Shown here one piece after another: positions 9,741 through 19,495 of a stretch of DNA of 64,000 nucleotides. Both the position numbers and the translations under genes were made by a program. Source of the DNA: Flammeovirgaceae bacterium UBA6059. Its GTDB lineage: Bacteria > Bacteroidota > Bacteroidia > Cytophagales > Cyclobacteriaceae. The notes beneath the pieces were generated by a model that saw only the letters and a list, made by a program, of their open reading frames with translations, searched no databases and was not told the DNA's origin. Location: assembly GCA_002435755.1 (NCBI GenBank), contig DIYH01000014.1, forward strand, positions 186,001 through 250,000, written 5' to 3'. Positions within the stretch are counted from its first letter, which is position 1. Each line of letters opens with the position of its first letter.

Positions 9741-11510
9741 TCATCTCACTCTAAAACCTCTACATCCAAAACCGATCTTATATTGATGTTCGAGCCAATC
9801 GAGCATTTCATCTCTATCCAAAACGTAAATCTTCCAGTATTCATCGTCAAAAATCTCTAGATGTTCTTCGACCAGCCTGTAGCTATTTACTAATCCTAAA
9901 TCATCAAAATAATTATTCAAGGTTGGCCAATAAATAGGACTTCTTCTATGAAAGGATTCACTGACATCAAGGGTTACCATAGGCTCAAGAAGAAAGTTCT
10001 TATGAATCAATCTATAATAGCTCTCTTTCCATTCGCCATGAAGATGTGATATTTCAGATTTTATCATTTCAAGGTTAGAACGCCTACAAGTGTGGGACTC
10101 ATCTAGTTGATCAAACAGGCTATAAATCTTCTGTTCAATATTCTCAGGAGTCCAGTATACCGTGATGCCATATTTAGACTCCATCCAGGTGTTGAAGTCT
10201 TTTTGAATTAGTCCAAGAGGCATATCGAATAACATTTCTACAATAGCTACATCCTGCTCAAATTCATAATATTTATTGTGAATTGGGGTGCGCCGATTCT
10301 TAAATAGTTCAACTATATCAAACATCTTACCTTTTGCATTCAAAAAGTAAGCGAAGTGCTCTGCAATCGCATAGTTTACAGATAAATCACAAACATCCAT
10401 GTTATCTCCTGCTCTAAACATAGTCCAATTTCCTTCTATTAATTCTCTTAAAGTTGGTATTCTCTCGAAGCGCTTATTGGCATCTTTTAAAGTCTGAGTT
10501 CTCCATGAGTAACTATCAGTTACTAGGCTATCACCTTGCCAATGAGATTCGGCAAAATAACTAGCTATACCTTCATCGAGCCATCCGGGAATGTCCCCAA
10601 CGTCTGTTCTGATCATCAAATGAAAGAGTTCATGTTTAAGAGTTCCTATTGCGTCTTTTCTTGAGTTTCCCAAGATACTTAAGTCACCTAGGTTTGAATA
10701 TCCAATATTGTCTTCTGACAACTTTAGTCCATGCGTATCCAAGGCGGCTTTCCTCAATTTCTGACGATCTTCCATGAAATACACTGTGATCAATTTGTCT
10801 GGCGCCCGAACATTAAATACGTTGTAGTAATAATTATATACCCTTTCCAGACGCTCAGCGGCAGCATCAATTTGACTCTGCAGAACCATTTTCGAAGATG
10901 GTGTAATTAAGACAAAGCGCCCTGAAGCATTTATGTTATACTCGCCTTCGGGTAAGAAATCCTCATAATACCTGATAGCATCCACGGCTTGGTCAAGCTT
11001 AAATAAACGCTTCTGAATTTCAGATTGATCAAATGAGTCAACAAAATCAAAAGGCCGAGAGTGCTCAGTGCATTTGAGAACTCTTCCGAATTTACCGGCA
11101 TTAACACTTTCAGGAATAGTGTTGAATGAGGCGAAAATACTTGCAAACAACGAGGAAAACCGAGTGTTGAAATTCAGTTCAGGTCGAACACATCGTTCTT
11201 TTTGTTCACGAACAAATTCTTTTTGTTCTCTTGATAAGTTGAAATGATCTGACAGCAAATAACTCCAAATGCTTTGCCCTTCAGAATATTGGTTATTAGC
11301 GCAATATGTGAGAGCTAAATAAGTGGCGACTCGCCATTCCTCACAATATTCATCATTCACATAAAGACTGGTTAGTTCGTCCAACAATAGCGCATATTCT
11401 TCATCCTCCAAAAGTCGTTGGAAGTAATCATCATCGAACTCACATTGAGCTATCAGCTCAATTGGAAGCAGTAGTGCCAGTAGAATCAGCCTTAGTGGAT
11501 TTAATATCAT
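9741..11510 (-). CDS. Exported HExxH metallopeptidase-like protein (peptidase MA/DUF1570-like)
   Basis: 589 residues with an N-terminal signal peptide (about residues 1-21). A gluzincin pattern is clear: H293-E294-L-F-H297, then GWLDEGIASYF with the likely third zinc ligand E313. That spacing and the DEGxAxYF motif fit the peptidase MA superfamily, so a zinc protease in the periplasm or on the surface is likely. The roughly 270 residues before it and 270 after it match nothing I recognise. The ATG is the only sensible start and lies 53 bp inside the preceding membrane-protein gene, in another frame, which implies coupled translation of the pair. The substrate is unknown. Confidence 0.75.
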   Translation of the reverse strand: MILNPLRLILLALLLPIELIAQCEFDDDYFQRLLEDEEYALLLDELTSLYVNDEYCEEWRVATYLALTYCANNQYSEGQSIWSYLLSDHFNLSREQKEFVREQKERCVRPELNFNTRFSSLFASIFASFNTIPESVNAGKFGRVLKCTEHSRPFDFVDSFDQSEIQKRLFKLDQAVDAIRYYEDFLPEGEYNINASGRFVLITPSSKMVLQSQIDAAAERLERVYNYYYNVFNVRAPDKLITVYFMEDRQKLRKAALDTHGLKLSEDNIGYSNLGDLSILGNSRKDAIGTLKHELFHLMIRTDVGDIPGWLDEGIASYFAESHWQGDSLVTDSYSWRTQTLKDANKRFERIPTLRELIEGNWTMFRAGDNMDVCDLSVNYAIAEHFAYFLNAKGKMFDIVELFKNRRTPIHNKYYEFEQDVAIVEMLFDMPLGLIQKDFNTWMESKYGITVYWTPENIEQKIYSLFDQLDESHTCRRSNLEMIKSEISHLHGEWKESYYRLIHKNFLLEPMVTLDVSESFHRRSPIYWPTLNNYFDDLGLVNSYRLVEEHLEIFDDEYWKIYVLDRDEMLDWLEHQYKIGFGCRGFRVR

Positions 11511-12204
11511 TTTGATTCTTGTCTTTGAGTATAAGATCCCTCAATTCATTAGCTTTTTTTGAAACCTCAGGATCTGAATACTCTTTACTCAATAAATTAA
11601 TTAGTTCCATTGAGGCAATCGAGTTGGCGTTTAAATAAAGTGGTTGGTCCTTTACGGTAATCTCATTGTGAGTAAGAATTGTCGCGATCATCAGCACAGT
11701 ACCTAGAAAACCAAATATCACTCCGGGTGAACTTGAGAGTACACTTGCTTTCCATGATCCTGAGGCACTAAACTCTAGTTTGGAACTACCTTCCTTTAGT
11801 TTTCCGATGATGAAAACAGCTCCAACTATTGCCAAAATCATACCTGTGAAAAATCCTAAATATTTTGTGAAAATGCGCGACATAAGAAGCGCACCTGCTT
11901 GTTTATATCTTAGGTTATAGCTCTCTTGCTCCAACTTTGTCAATGTAAGCCACTGAATGTATGCCTTATCATGTATGTTGACTTCATTCAAAGCTGATGA
12001 ACTAAGACTTGGAATAACTGTTCCAATTACATCAAATTTCTCACGATCGTTTAATGTTTGGTTAAATCGAATGAGCTGAGTTGTTGCTAAGCCTATAAAC
12101 ACCGCAACTAGTAACGTAGGCATGGCGATCATCCATGGCATTAAACTCGTTTGCCAACTCCATATCCGACCTTGGTCCTCAGAAAAAGATTGATTATCAT
12201 CCAA
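11458..12204 (-). CDS. Three-helix membrane protein of unknown function
   Basis: 248 residues with no family I recognise. Predicted membrane segments are at about 22-45, 112-134 and 158-177. Between the first two is a polar stretch of about 65 residues, and the C-terminal 70 residues are soluble and charged, ending with a Lys/Asp/Ser/Thr-rich tail. There is no signal peptide or enzyme motif. Its last 53 bp overlap the start of the zinc-peptidase-like gene, so the two probably form one operon and may act together. The 260 bp before it hold only AT-rich sequence and a weak GATAAAC/GTTTATC hairpin. Confidence 0.7.
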   Translation of the reverse strand: MDDNQSFSEDQGRIWSWQTSLMPWMIAMPTLLVAVFIGLATTQLIRFNQTLNDREKFDVIGTVIPSLSSSALNEVNIHDKAYIQWLTLTKLEQESYNLRYKQAGALLMSRIFTKYLGFFTGMILAIVGAVFIIGKLKEGSSKLEFSASGSWKASVLSSSPGVIFGFLGTVLMIATILTHNEITVKDQPLYLNANSIASMELINLLSKEYSDPEVSKKANELRDLILKDKNQNDIKSTKADSTGTTASN

Positions 12205-12464
12205 AACTTATATCTCTCTAAATAACCTTTGGAATATATAAAAAATAACCAATAAGCAGACCATAAGAAGTCTTTCACATCATAAATTTTGGAAGACGCG
12301 GTTCAATCAACAATACCGATAAACTTTTTTCAGGGTTTATCTAAACTGAAATGTCAAAAATTTTCTTTAGGATATTCTCTCGAGTCCTACCCACTAATCA
12401 AATATCAAAATCCTCAAGGCATTAGAATGTAATAAAAGTTCCTTCTGGATTATGGCATAAAAGT

Positions 12465-13343
12465 CTACCCAAACAAGTCCGAGCTCAAATACCGATCCCC
12501 CCGATCACAGTTGATAAAGACAATGGTACCTGCGTCGATTTCTTGAGCTACTTGCATCGCGGCAGTGAGAGCACCACCTGTACTCATGCCAGCAAGGATT
12601 CCTTCTTCTTTGGCCAAGCGTCTGGTCATTTCAGTGGCTTCCTCCTGACTTACATCGATTACGCGATCCACCCTCTCTGGTTCGAAGATCTTTGGTAGGA
12701 ACTCAGGTGACCACCTTCGTATACCTGGGATTTTAGATCCGTCCGTTGGTTGGGTACCAACGATCTGTACATTAGGGTTTTGTTCCTTGAGATAGCGACT
12801 GACACCCATGATCGTACCAGTCGTGCCCATAGCAGATACAAAATGAGTCACCTCGCCATTCGTATCGCACCATATCTCTGGCCCGGTCGTTTTGTAGTGC
12901 ATCTTGTAGTTATCAGCGTTACCAAACTGATTGAGCTGATAGTAGTCTTCCTCCTTGGCCATTCGCTCTGCCAACTCGCGCGAATACTCAATCGTTTGAG
13001 CCGCAGGTGTTAAGATAACCCTAGCCCCATAAGCTTCCATAGATAACACTCGTTCTCGAGTAGAATTATCCGGCATGATGAGCGTCATTTCCACCCCCAT
13101 TACCTTAGCAATCATAGCTAAGGCAATTCCAGTATTGCCACTTGTAGCTTCTACCAGCTTGTCTCCTATTTGAATGTCGCCTCGATCAAGCGCACTTTTG
13201 ATCATGTTGAGCGCGGCACGATCCTTTACACTTCCACCAGGATTTTGCCCTTCCATCTTGGCGAGCAGTTTCACATTGGGATTTTCAGATATGACCTGCA
13301 ACTCCACCAAAGGGGTGTTACCAATTAAATCAAATAGCTTCAT
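12465..13343 (-). CDS. cysM: Cysteine synthase B
   Basis: 292 residues. It is a fold-type II PLP enzyme making L-cysteine from O-acetylserine and sulfide. PLP lysine K40 lies in NPGGSVKDRAA, the substrate loop is EATSGNTGIALA, and MSTGGAL lies near the C-terminus. The compact length, the opening MKLFDLIGNTPLVEL and the SKIPGIRRW segment favour the CysM branch over CysK. It begins 12 bp after the serine acetyltransferase gene, so the two consecutive cysteine-forming steps are encoded in one operon. Cytoplasmic. The distinction between CysM and CysK rests on motif memory rather than a computed tree. Confidence 0.92.
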   Translation of the reverse strand: MKLFDLIGNTPLVELQVISENPNVKLLAKMEGQNPGGSVKDRAALNMIKSALDRGDIQIGDKLVEATSGNTGIALAMIAKVMGVEMTLIMPDNSTRERVLSMEAYGARVILTPAAQTIEYSRELAERMAKEEDYYQLNQFGNADNYKMHYKTTGPEIWCDTNGEVTHFVSAMGTTGTIMGVSRYLKEQNPNVQIVGTQPTDGSKIPGIRRWSPEFLPKIFEPERVDRVIDVSQEEATEMTRRLAKEEGILAGMSTGGALTAAMQVAQEIDAGTIVFINCDRGDRYLSSDLFG

Positions 13344-13355
13344 GGGTTACGGAAA

Positions 13356-14189
13356 TTATGATTGCTTTAGCAGGTAGAGGTCTGTCTGCTCAGTATCGTC
13401 ATTATACATTTTAACCTGATAGTAGACTTTGCTCTTAGGCGCCAGGCTTTTAGTAATCCATACGTTACCACCTACTATCGAACCTTCACCGATCACCGTA
13501 TCACCGCCGAGTATGGTTGCGCCTGCATAGATGACCACATCATCTTCAATGGTTGGGTGCCGTTTTATCTCTGCATCTCTTTTATCGACACTCAATGCTC
13601 CCAGCGTAACGCCCTGATAGACTTTGACGCGATCGCCAATTACGGTAGTCTCTCCTATCACAACACCAGTGCCATGATCGATGCAGAAGTGCTGTCCGAT
13701 GGTCGCTCCAGGGTGAATATCTATGCCGGTCTGTCCATGTGCATGCTCAGTGATGATTCGGGGGATGATTTTTACGCCCATTCGATGCAAAGCATTCGCA
13801 ATACGATAAGCTGAAATCGCATAAAATCCCGGATAGGTTCTAACGATCTCGCTGATGCTCTTGGCAGCCGGGTCACCCTCATAGGTAGCCCGTATGTCTT
13901 GCCAAATGGTCTCATGGATTTGCGGTAGCCCTTGAAAGAATTCCTTCGCGATATCCACCAGATCGGGCTTAGAGCCCATCGGGTTCCTGGTAAGCAACTC
14001 ATCTAAAGTCAGTTCTAACTTTTGCAGATGGATAGAAAGCTCTTTCTTAGAATTGAACCTTTTGATACCCACTTCAGGAAACAAAGTCTCCAAAAGATCA
14101 TCGAAAAACTGCGTGATCAACTTGGGTGATGGGCATGATGGGCACTCCTGATGCTGTATATAGAGCTTATCTAAAAATGACTGATCCAT
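13356..14189 (-). CDS. cysE: Serine O-acetyltransferase
   Basis: 277 residues. It transfers acetyl from acetyl-CoA to L-serine to give O-acetylserine for the cysteine synthase encoded just downstream. The N-terminal half is helical (SATase N domain), and the C-terminal half is a left-handed beta-helix of hexapeptide repeats. That half includes IHPGATIGQHFCIDHGTG, VVIGETTVIGD and GATILGGDTVIGEGSIVGG. The catalytic His/Asp region is CIDHGTG. The protein extends about 20 residues past the helix, the area which in CysE governs feedback inhibition and complex formation. It is the first gene of a two-gene operon. Cytoplasmic. Confidence 0.93.
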   Translation of the reverse strand: MDQSFLDKLYIQHQECPSCPSPKLITQFFDDLLETLFPEVGIKRFNSKKELSIHLQKLELTLDELLTRNPMGSKPDLVDIAKEFFQGLPQIHETIWQDIRATYEGDPAAKSISEIVRTYPGFYAISAYRIANALHRMGVKIIPRIITEHAHGQTGIDIHPGATIGQHFCIDHGTGVVIGETTVIGDRVKVYQGVTLGALSVDKRDAEIKRHPTIEDDVVIYAGATILGGDTVIGEGSIVGGNVWITKSLAPKSKVYYQVKMYNDDTEQTDLYLLKQS

Positions 14190-14295
14190 GACGGATTAAA
14201 CTGACTTCAATGATTAAGGTTCGGAATAGTTAATAGACGGTCATATGGAATACAATGGACCTGCAACCTAAGTTCCTGGTTAATGGAATAATAGC

Positions 14296-14328
14296 ATAAA
14301 AAAGCCTCTCCATATCATGAAGAGGCTT
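14296..14328 (-). terminator. Rho-independent terminator after the 1037-residue propeller gene
   Basis: On the minus strand an 8-bp stem (AAGCCTCT/AGAGGCTT, 14321-14328 with 14302-14309) with an 11-nt loop is followed by six T. It lies 23 bp past the stop of the gene at 14351. Confidence 0.88.
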
Positions 14329-14350
14329 AATTCAGCATTTGCGTTAATGT

Positions 14351-17300
14351 TTAATCTACCGTAATTCTTTCTTTTCTGCTAAGTCCCTTATTAAGGCTTT
14401 TCAAAGTGACATTGACTAGCTGTGCTCGCTCTTTGCTCAGTGTCTCGGACATTTGTGTGTAGTAGTCAAGCTGCATTTGTTGATCTTCAGTCATATCGCC
14501 CGTCCATGATGATACTTCACGATAAAGTGTTGAAATCCTACTCAATAGCTCATCGACACGATCATCTGTTTTCTTCACTTGTGCCATCGCAGCGCTATTT
14601 AAGCTCTTACCGCCCTTCTTCAATGCTTCAGCTTGCCATTGAATTGGACTAACCACTTCAACATCTTTCATCACTTTGTTATACAATCCACTTATGGTCA
14701 ATAAGTTATCCGTCCAATTGGCTCGTTCTTCGGCTGATACTTTAAGTCTAGGATCAGGCTTTACTTCAAAATTCTTATCGTAATTGACACCATTGACCGT
14801 TAAGCGAGCAGTGTAGGTTCCTGGAGCCACTTTGGGGCCTTTGAGTGCCCTATCCCACCAGTTAGATTGCTTGTTGGTATCAGCAGGATTCTTTGGCTTC
14901 TTAGCTAGGTCAGCGTACTTGTAATCCCAAATCACCCTATTAACTCCAGCAGCAGTATCAGCCTTCAAGGTTCTAATTTCAGCACCACTCTGATTTAATA
15001 TTGAAATAGAAACATTCCCATTTACGGTAGCCGTCTTGAGGTAGTAGTCGATAATTGCACCCTTAGGTGGATTTTCTCCTTTGAAGATCATATCACCGAC
15101 ATGTGCCCCATCTCTGCTGTAGTTGATCATCTCTGCAGTTGGAATCTCAAAAATACCTGCTTCAGCGTTGGCAATCTCTGACATGCCTTGAAGCGCATTT
15201 AGATTATCTAATATCCAAACACCCCTGCCATGTGTACCCAAAATGAGATCGTTATCTCGAGGATGAATCACTAAGTCATTAAAAGGAAGTGTAGGCATGT
15301 TGTTTTTCAACTCTACCCAGTTCGTTCCACCATTGAATGAGACGAACAGCCCGAATTCCGTTCCTAAGTATAGAAGGTTAGAATTCTTTGGGTCTTCCCT
15401 CACTACGCGGACCACACGATCTGCGGGTAAGTCTCCTGCGATTGAGGCCCAGGTCTGTCCAGCGTCTGTGGTTTTGTAGACGTAGTTGGCATAGTCATCA
15501 TTTCGATAGTTATTGATGGCGTAGTAAGCAGTATTAGCGTCATGCTGAGATACCTCAATGGTGTTGATCCAGGTTGATTCCGGTAGGCCAGGTAACTTAT
15601 CAGAAACCTCTGTCCATGTCTTACCGTCATCATTAGATACTTGCACATTGCCGTCATCTGTGCCCACATACAGTAAACCTTGCTTGAGTGGTGACTCAGC
15701 AACTGCAGTTAAAGTCGGCCAATATGGAATACCGTCATCCAACGAGTTGGTGAGACTATCAGGGTATTGATCCATGATCTCCAACTCTCTCCTATTGACC
15801 TTATTCGTCAAATCACCTAGACCAGTCCAAGACTGGCCAAGGTCAGTGCTTTTCCAAAGCACGTTAGTGCCAGCATAGATCGTATTGTTGTCATGCTTTG
15901 AGAGATAGAAGGGACCATCCCAGTTGGCAGGCACCATGGCATTGCCAAGTTCTGGTTCTGGCTCATTCGGACCCCAGGCATCCCAGTTCCTTCTGGGGCT
16001 AATGTGTCCTTTCGGATCACCAGGGCGAATGGTCTGAGCCTGACGGGTATCCATGTCCATCTTATATAAGCCAAGATATTGACTCTCTCCAAAGACAATG
16101 CTCTGGTCCTCATTGTGCACAAGGTTGAGGAATCCATCACCACCACCACTACGTTTCCAGTCTTGGTTTAGGATACCTTCAGTTCGATAGGTCTGATTAG
16201 GTCCGTACCAGCTACCATTGTCCTGCAAACCGCCATAGACATGATAAGGATGCTTCATATCAACACTTACTCGGTAAAACTGGCTAATTGGCAATGCAGT
16301 CTGAAAAAGGAAGGTCTTGCCTCGATCATAGCTGATACCTAGACCACCATCGTCCGCCTTCATCACGTGTCTTGAGTCTTCAGGATTGACCCAGAAAAAG
16401 CGGTCGTCACCATGGAGAGATTGACGCGGAGAAGTAAATGTCTTGCCACCATCATCAGACCAGCTGTAGCGATTCATCATGTAGATACGTTGGTCGTCAC
16501 TTGGGTCAACTAATATCTGACTGGCATACATTGGCCGAGGGTTCCAGTCACTCATAAAAGTCCATGAAGCGCCTTTGTCTTCTGACCTGTAGATACCTGC
16601 ACGACGCTCACCATAGGCGGTGGAAGCATTGTATTGGAAACCTTGCTCCACACAGATATAGACGATCTCAGGATTTGAACGATAGATCGAGATACCAATG
16701 CGGCCTTTATCTCCTTCCGGTAGGTCTGCCGTAATCTCAGTCCAGGTCTCTCCACCATCTGTAGACTTGTGAAGACCACTACCGGGTCCACCACCATCAA
16801 ATCCAAAAGGCTTCCTCATGCGCTGATAAGTAGCAGCATACATAAGGTTCGGATCTTCCGGATCGATAGCCACATCGACTACACCGGTAATCTCGTTGAC
16901 ATAGATTTTTCGCTCCCAGGTTTCACCACCATCTGTTGACTTGTAGAGTCCTCTTTCTTCATTTGGGCCCCACAGGTGACCCATAGCAGCTACAAATACC
17001 ACATCACTATTTTCCGGATGTATAACAATGCGACCGATATGTCTCGAGTCCTTCAGACCCATATTGGTCCAGCTCTGACCACCGTCAGTAGACTTGTAAA
17101 CACCATCGCCCCAGGACGAGCTCTGTCGATTGGCCCGTTCACCAGTACCTACCCAGATCGTCTCAGGGTTTTGTTGATCGATGACGATATCACCAACGGA
17201 GTGCGTAGCTTCTCTCTCAAATACCGGTTTGAAGACGATACCATTATTGGTCGTCTTCCAAACACCACCCGTTGCGGTAGCGATATAGAATGTATAAGGA

Positions 17301-17464
17301 TCACTCTCCACTACATCAAGGTCTACAATTCGGCCACTCATATTCGCCGGGCCAATATTGCGAAGTGTAAGGCCAGAAAGGTGCGCCGAGGTAATATCCT
17401 GCGCTTGCAGTGTAAAGCCACTCATCACCATGACAAGTGAAAGCATATAAATCTTAAATTTCAT
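14351..17464 (-). CDS. Exported Asp-box (BNR/VPS10-sortilin-like) beta-propeller protein
   Basis: 1,037 residues with a signal peptide (about 1-21, ending LQAQ). At least nine Asp-box motifs of the SxDxGxxW type are visible (for example KSTDGGQSW, KSTDGGETW twice, VSNDDGKTW, KTTDAGQTW). This suggests two propellers, as in VPS10/sortilin-like and xyloglucanase-type folds. Residues of about 790-920 form an Ig-like part (KADTAAGVNRVIWDYKY), and the last 130 are helical. There is no T9SS tail. The annotation 'glycosyl hydrolase' often given to this family is not supported by catalytic residues I can see. Neighbours give no substrate. A paralogue lies at 23267. Function unknown; ligand binding or a peptidase-like role are both possible. 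Confidence 0.82.
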   Translation of the reverse strand: MKFKIYMLSLVMVMSGFTLQAQDITSAHLSGLTLRNIGPANMSGRIVDLDVVESDPYTFYIATATGGVWKTTNNGIVFKPVFEREATHSVGDIVIDQQNPETIWVGTGERANRQSSSWGDGVYKSTDGGQSWTNMGLKDSRHIGRIVIHPENSDVVFVAAMGHLWGPNEERGLYKSTDGGETWERKIYVNEITGVVDVAIDPEDPNLMYAATYQRMRKPFGFDGGGPGSGLHKSTDGGETWTEITADLPEGDKGRIGISIYRSNPEIVYICVEQGFQYNASTAYGERRAGIYRSEDKGASWTFMSDWNPRPMYASQILVDPSDDQRIYMMNRYSWSDDGGKTFTSPRQSLHGDDRFFWVNPEDSRHVMKADDGGLGISYDRGKTFLFQTALPISQFYRVSVDMKHPYHVYGGLQDNGSWYGPNQTYRTEGILNQDWKRSGGGDGFLNLVHNEDQSIVFGESQYLGLYKMDMDTRQAQTIRPGDPKGHISPRRNWDAWGPNEPEPELGNAMVPANWDGPFYLSKHDNNTIYAGTNVLWKSTDLGQSWTGLGDLTNKVNRRELEIMDQYPDSLTNSLDDGIPYWPTLTAVAESPLKQGLLYVGTDDGNVQVSNDDGKTWTEVSDKLPGLPESTWINTIEVSQHDANTAYYAINNYRNDDYANYVYKTTDAGQTWASIAGDLPADRVVRVVREDPKNSNLLYLGTEFGLFVSFNGGTNWVELKNNMPTLPFNDLVIHPRDNDLILGTHGRGVWILDNLNALQGMSEIANAEAGIFEIPTAEMINYSRDGAHVGDMIFKGENPPKGAIIDYYLKTATVNGNVSISILNQSGAEIRTLKADTAAGVNRVIWDYKYADLAKKPKNPADTNKQSNWWDRALKGPKVAPGTYTARLTVNGVNYDKNFEVKPDPRLKVSAEERANWTDNLLTISGLYNKVMKDVEVVSPIQWQAEALKKGGKSLNSAAMAQVKKTDDRVDELLSRISTLYREVSSWTGDMTEDQQMQLDYYTQMSETLSKERAQLVNVTLKSLNKGLSRKERITVD

Positions 17465-17580
17465 CTGAATGTCTCGATTAATTGTCCGCTGAATTTCATC
17501 TGGATTGCACTAAATTCCAATGCATAGATTTCCAACGGTAGAATGACCAAAGTAATGGTTAAAGAACCCCCAGTCCATCC

Positions 17581-18108
17581 ATGAGTACATGCACTAAGTA
17601 CATCCTACTCTACTTTTTTTTCCCTATCGGAATGACTCTAATAGCAGCCGCTCAGCAGGGAAGTAATGAGGAAATCAAGTCAGTAGCCAAGTCTATTATG
17701 GTGGCAACTCGATTTGCAGGATTGACGACTATCGACAGTCTCGGGTATCCCAATACAAGAACTATGGACGCCTTAACGCCAGAAGATGATTTCATCGTTT
17801 GGTTGGCAACTAATCCCAAAAGTCGAAAGGTCAGGCAAATTGAGGCTAATCAGAAAGTAACACTCTATTACGCCCAACATGACAAAGGCAACTATGTTAC
17901 CATCGTAGGAAATGCCTCCTTGATCGATGATCCAGAAACAAAACAAGCCAAATGGCAAGACGAGTGGGCCGAATTTTACCCTTCGCAAGATGAAATGATA
18001 TTAATTAAGGTTACACCTACCTCTCTCGAACTGGTGAGCTATGAAAATGATATTATTAGTGAACGTATTGACTGGCAAGCTCCTTCCATTCAATTAAAGC
18101 AGAATTAA
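17581..18108 (+). CDS. Exported pyridoxamine-5'-phosphate oxidase-like flavoprotein
   Basis: 175 residues. The N-terminal hydrophobic stretch (about 7-24, ending AAAQQ) looks like a signal peptide. The remainder is a split-barrel FMN-binding domain of the general-stress/PNPOx-like type. Supporting segments are MVATRFAGLTTIDSLGYPNTRTM, IVWLATNPKSRKVRQI and VTLYYAQHDKGNYVTIVGNA. Most family members are cytoplasmic, so the leader is unusual. The next gene, a P450, starts 3 bp after the stop, indicating one transcript and perhaps coupled translation. The reaction is unknown; reduction by a flavin or heme-degradation chemistry are possibilities. Confidence 0.78.
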   Translation: MSTCTKYILLYFFFPIGMTLIAAAQQGSNEEIKSVAKSIMVATRFAGLTTIDSLGYPNTRTMDALTPEDDFIVWLATNPKSRKVRQIEANQKVTLYYAQHDKGNYVTIVGNASLIDDPETKQAKWQDEWAEFYPSQDEMILIKVTPTSLELVSYENDIISERIDWQAPSIQLKQN

Positions 18109-18111
18109 ATC

Positions 18112-19407
18112 GTGACAGAAATACCAGTCATAAGTAGCAAAGGCATATTCGGAGATCTTAAGAACTATACCAAAGATCCGATTGCCTACCTCAGTCTCAA
18201 TTTTGAAAAGCATGGTGATATATTCAGATTCCGAGTATTGCATCGAACGCTTGTTACCACGAATAATCCTGATCACGTACAGCGCATACTGCAAGAAAAC
18301 AATCGTAACTATCAAAAGAGCCTTGCTTATAAAAGACTCGGAGTTGTACTAGGCAATGGTCTATTGACTAGTGAAGGAGAATTCTGGTTACGTCAAAGAC
18401 GCATGAGTGCTCCTGCTTTCCATAAAGGTGAAATTGCATCCTACCGGGAAATCATGTTGGATGAAACGGTGAAAATGATGGAGTCGTTCCATACGAATCG
18501 TCCAGTGAATCTGACAGCTGCCATGACACAACTGACGTTGAAGATCATTGCAAGGACACTGTTAGGATTATCACTAGAAGATGAAGTTGGTCAGAGAGTT
18601 GAGAGTATTCTCCCGCCAGGTTTGAAGTTTATGATCAAACGAATAACCTCTCCAATTAACAGTCCTTTATGGTTACCTACCCGTAACAACCGTGAGTTTA
18701 CAGACTCTATGAAGGTGTTGCATCAAATTATTGAAGACTTAATATCATTCAAGGAGAAACAACCTGGAGAAGACCTAATTAGTGTGTTGATCAATGCAAG
18801 AGACGAGGATGGTCAAAGAATGACCCCTCAACAACTGCATGATGAAGTGCTTACATTTTTCCTGGCTGGTCACGAGACCACTGCCGTTTCAGCAAGTTGG
18901 ACTATTTGGTTATTGAAAACTCACCCGGAGATTGAACAGAAGATGCGATCGCTGTTTGGTACACCTGATGAAATCGCTTATCTCCATGCCATTATTCAAG
19001 AGTCGATGCGACTCTACTCCCCTGCCTGGATTGTTGGAAGACAAGCTACAGGTAATGATCAACTCGGGGATTATCAAGTGAAGAAGGGTGACAGTGTAAT
19101 ATTTAGCTCCTACCTTATTCAAAGAAGAAAGGATCTCTGGGAAGATGCGGAGCAATTCCGACCGGAACGCTGGCTTGAAAGCAAGCCCGTTCATAAATAT
19201 GCCTATTTCCCTTTTGGAGGTGGGCCTAGGCTATGTATCGGGAATCACTTTGCCTTACAAGAATTGGAAATCATTCTTAAAGAGCTGTTCTCTAGATATC
19301 AGTTTGACTTACAAGACGATACTTTCCCTGGAGAGGACTACACACTGACACTAAGACCAAGGCGTCAATTGATTGCGGATATGACTGAAGTGGCAGTCAA
19401 AGTATAA
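18112..19407 (+). CDS. Cytochrome P450
   Basis: 431 residues from a GTG start. Class signatures are all present: I-helix AGHETTA, K-helix ESMR, a RPERW segment, and the heme loop FPFGGGPRLCIGNHFA with cysteine ligand C375. There is no membrane anchor, so it is a soluble heme monooxygenase. The LVTTNNPDHVQRIL and LTSEGEFWLRQRRMSAPAFH region resembles fatty-acid/alkane-type P450s (CYP102/CYP4-like clade), which hints at a lipid substrate but does not prove it. It is placed 3 bp after an exported flavoprotein gene. No ferredoxin or ferredoxin reductase is adjacent. Confidence 0.95.
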   Translation: MTEIPVISSKGIFGDLKNYTKDPIAYLSLNFEKHGDIFRFRVLHRTLVTTNNPDHVQRILQENNRNYQKSLAYKRLGVVLGNGLLTSEGEFWLRQRRMSAPAFHKGEIASYREIMLDETVKMMESFHTNRPVNLTAAMTQLTLKIIARTLLGLSLEDEVGQRVESILPPGLKFMIKRITSPINSPLWLPTRNNREFTDSMKVLHQIIEDLISFKEKQPGEDLISVLINARDEDGQRMTPQQLHDEVLTFFLAGHETTAVSASWTIWLLKTHPEIEQKMRSLFGTPDEIAYLHAIIQESMRLYSPAWIVGRQATGNDQLGDYQVKKGDSVIFSSYLIQRRKDLWEDAEQFRPERWLESKPVHKYAYFPFGGGPRLCIGNHFALQELEIILKELFSRYQFDLQDDTFPGEDYTLTLRPRRQLIADMTEVAVKV

Positions 19408-19495
19408 CCAGTTCTTCACCAGAATCTACTGTAACTATGAGCTTGCTGGGAATTTAACATCTTGAAGGGGTCTATTCCGAATCGAGATAACTACC

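Noticed and set aside
12310..12340. GATAAAC/GTTTATC hairpin downstream of the membrane-protein gene start side
   Set aside because: No U-tract in the correct position on either strand, and loop and stem are AT-rich; chance is likely.
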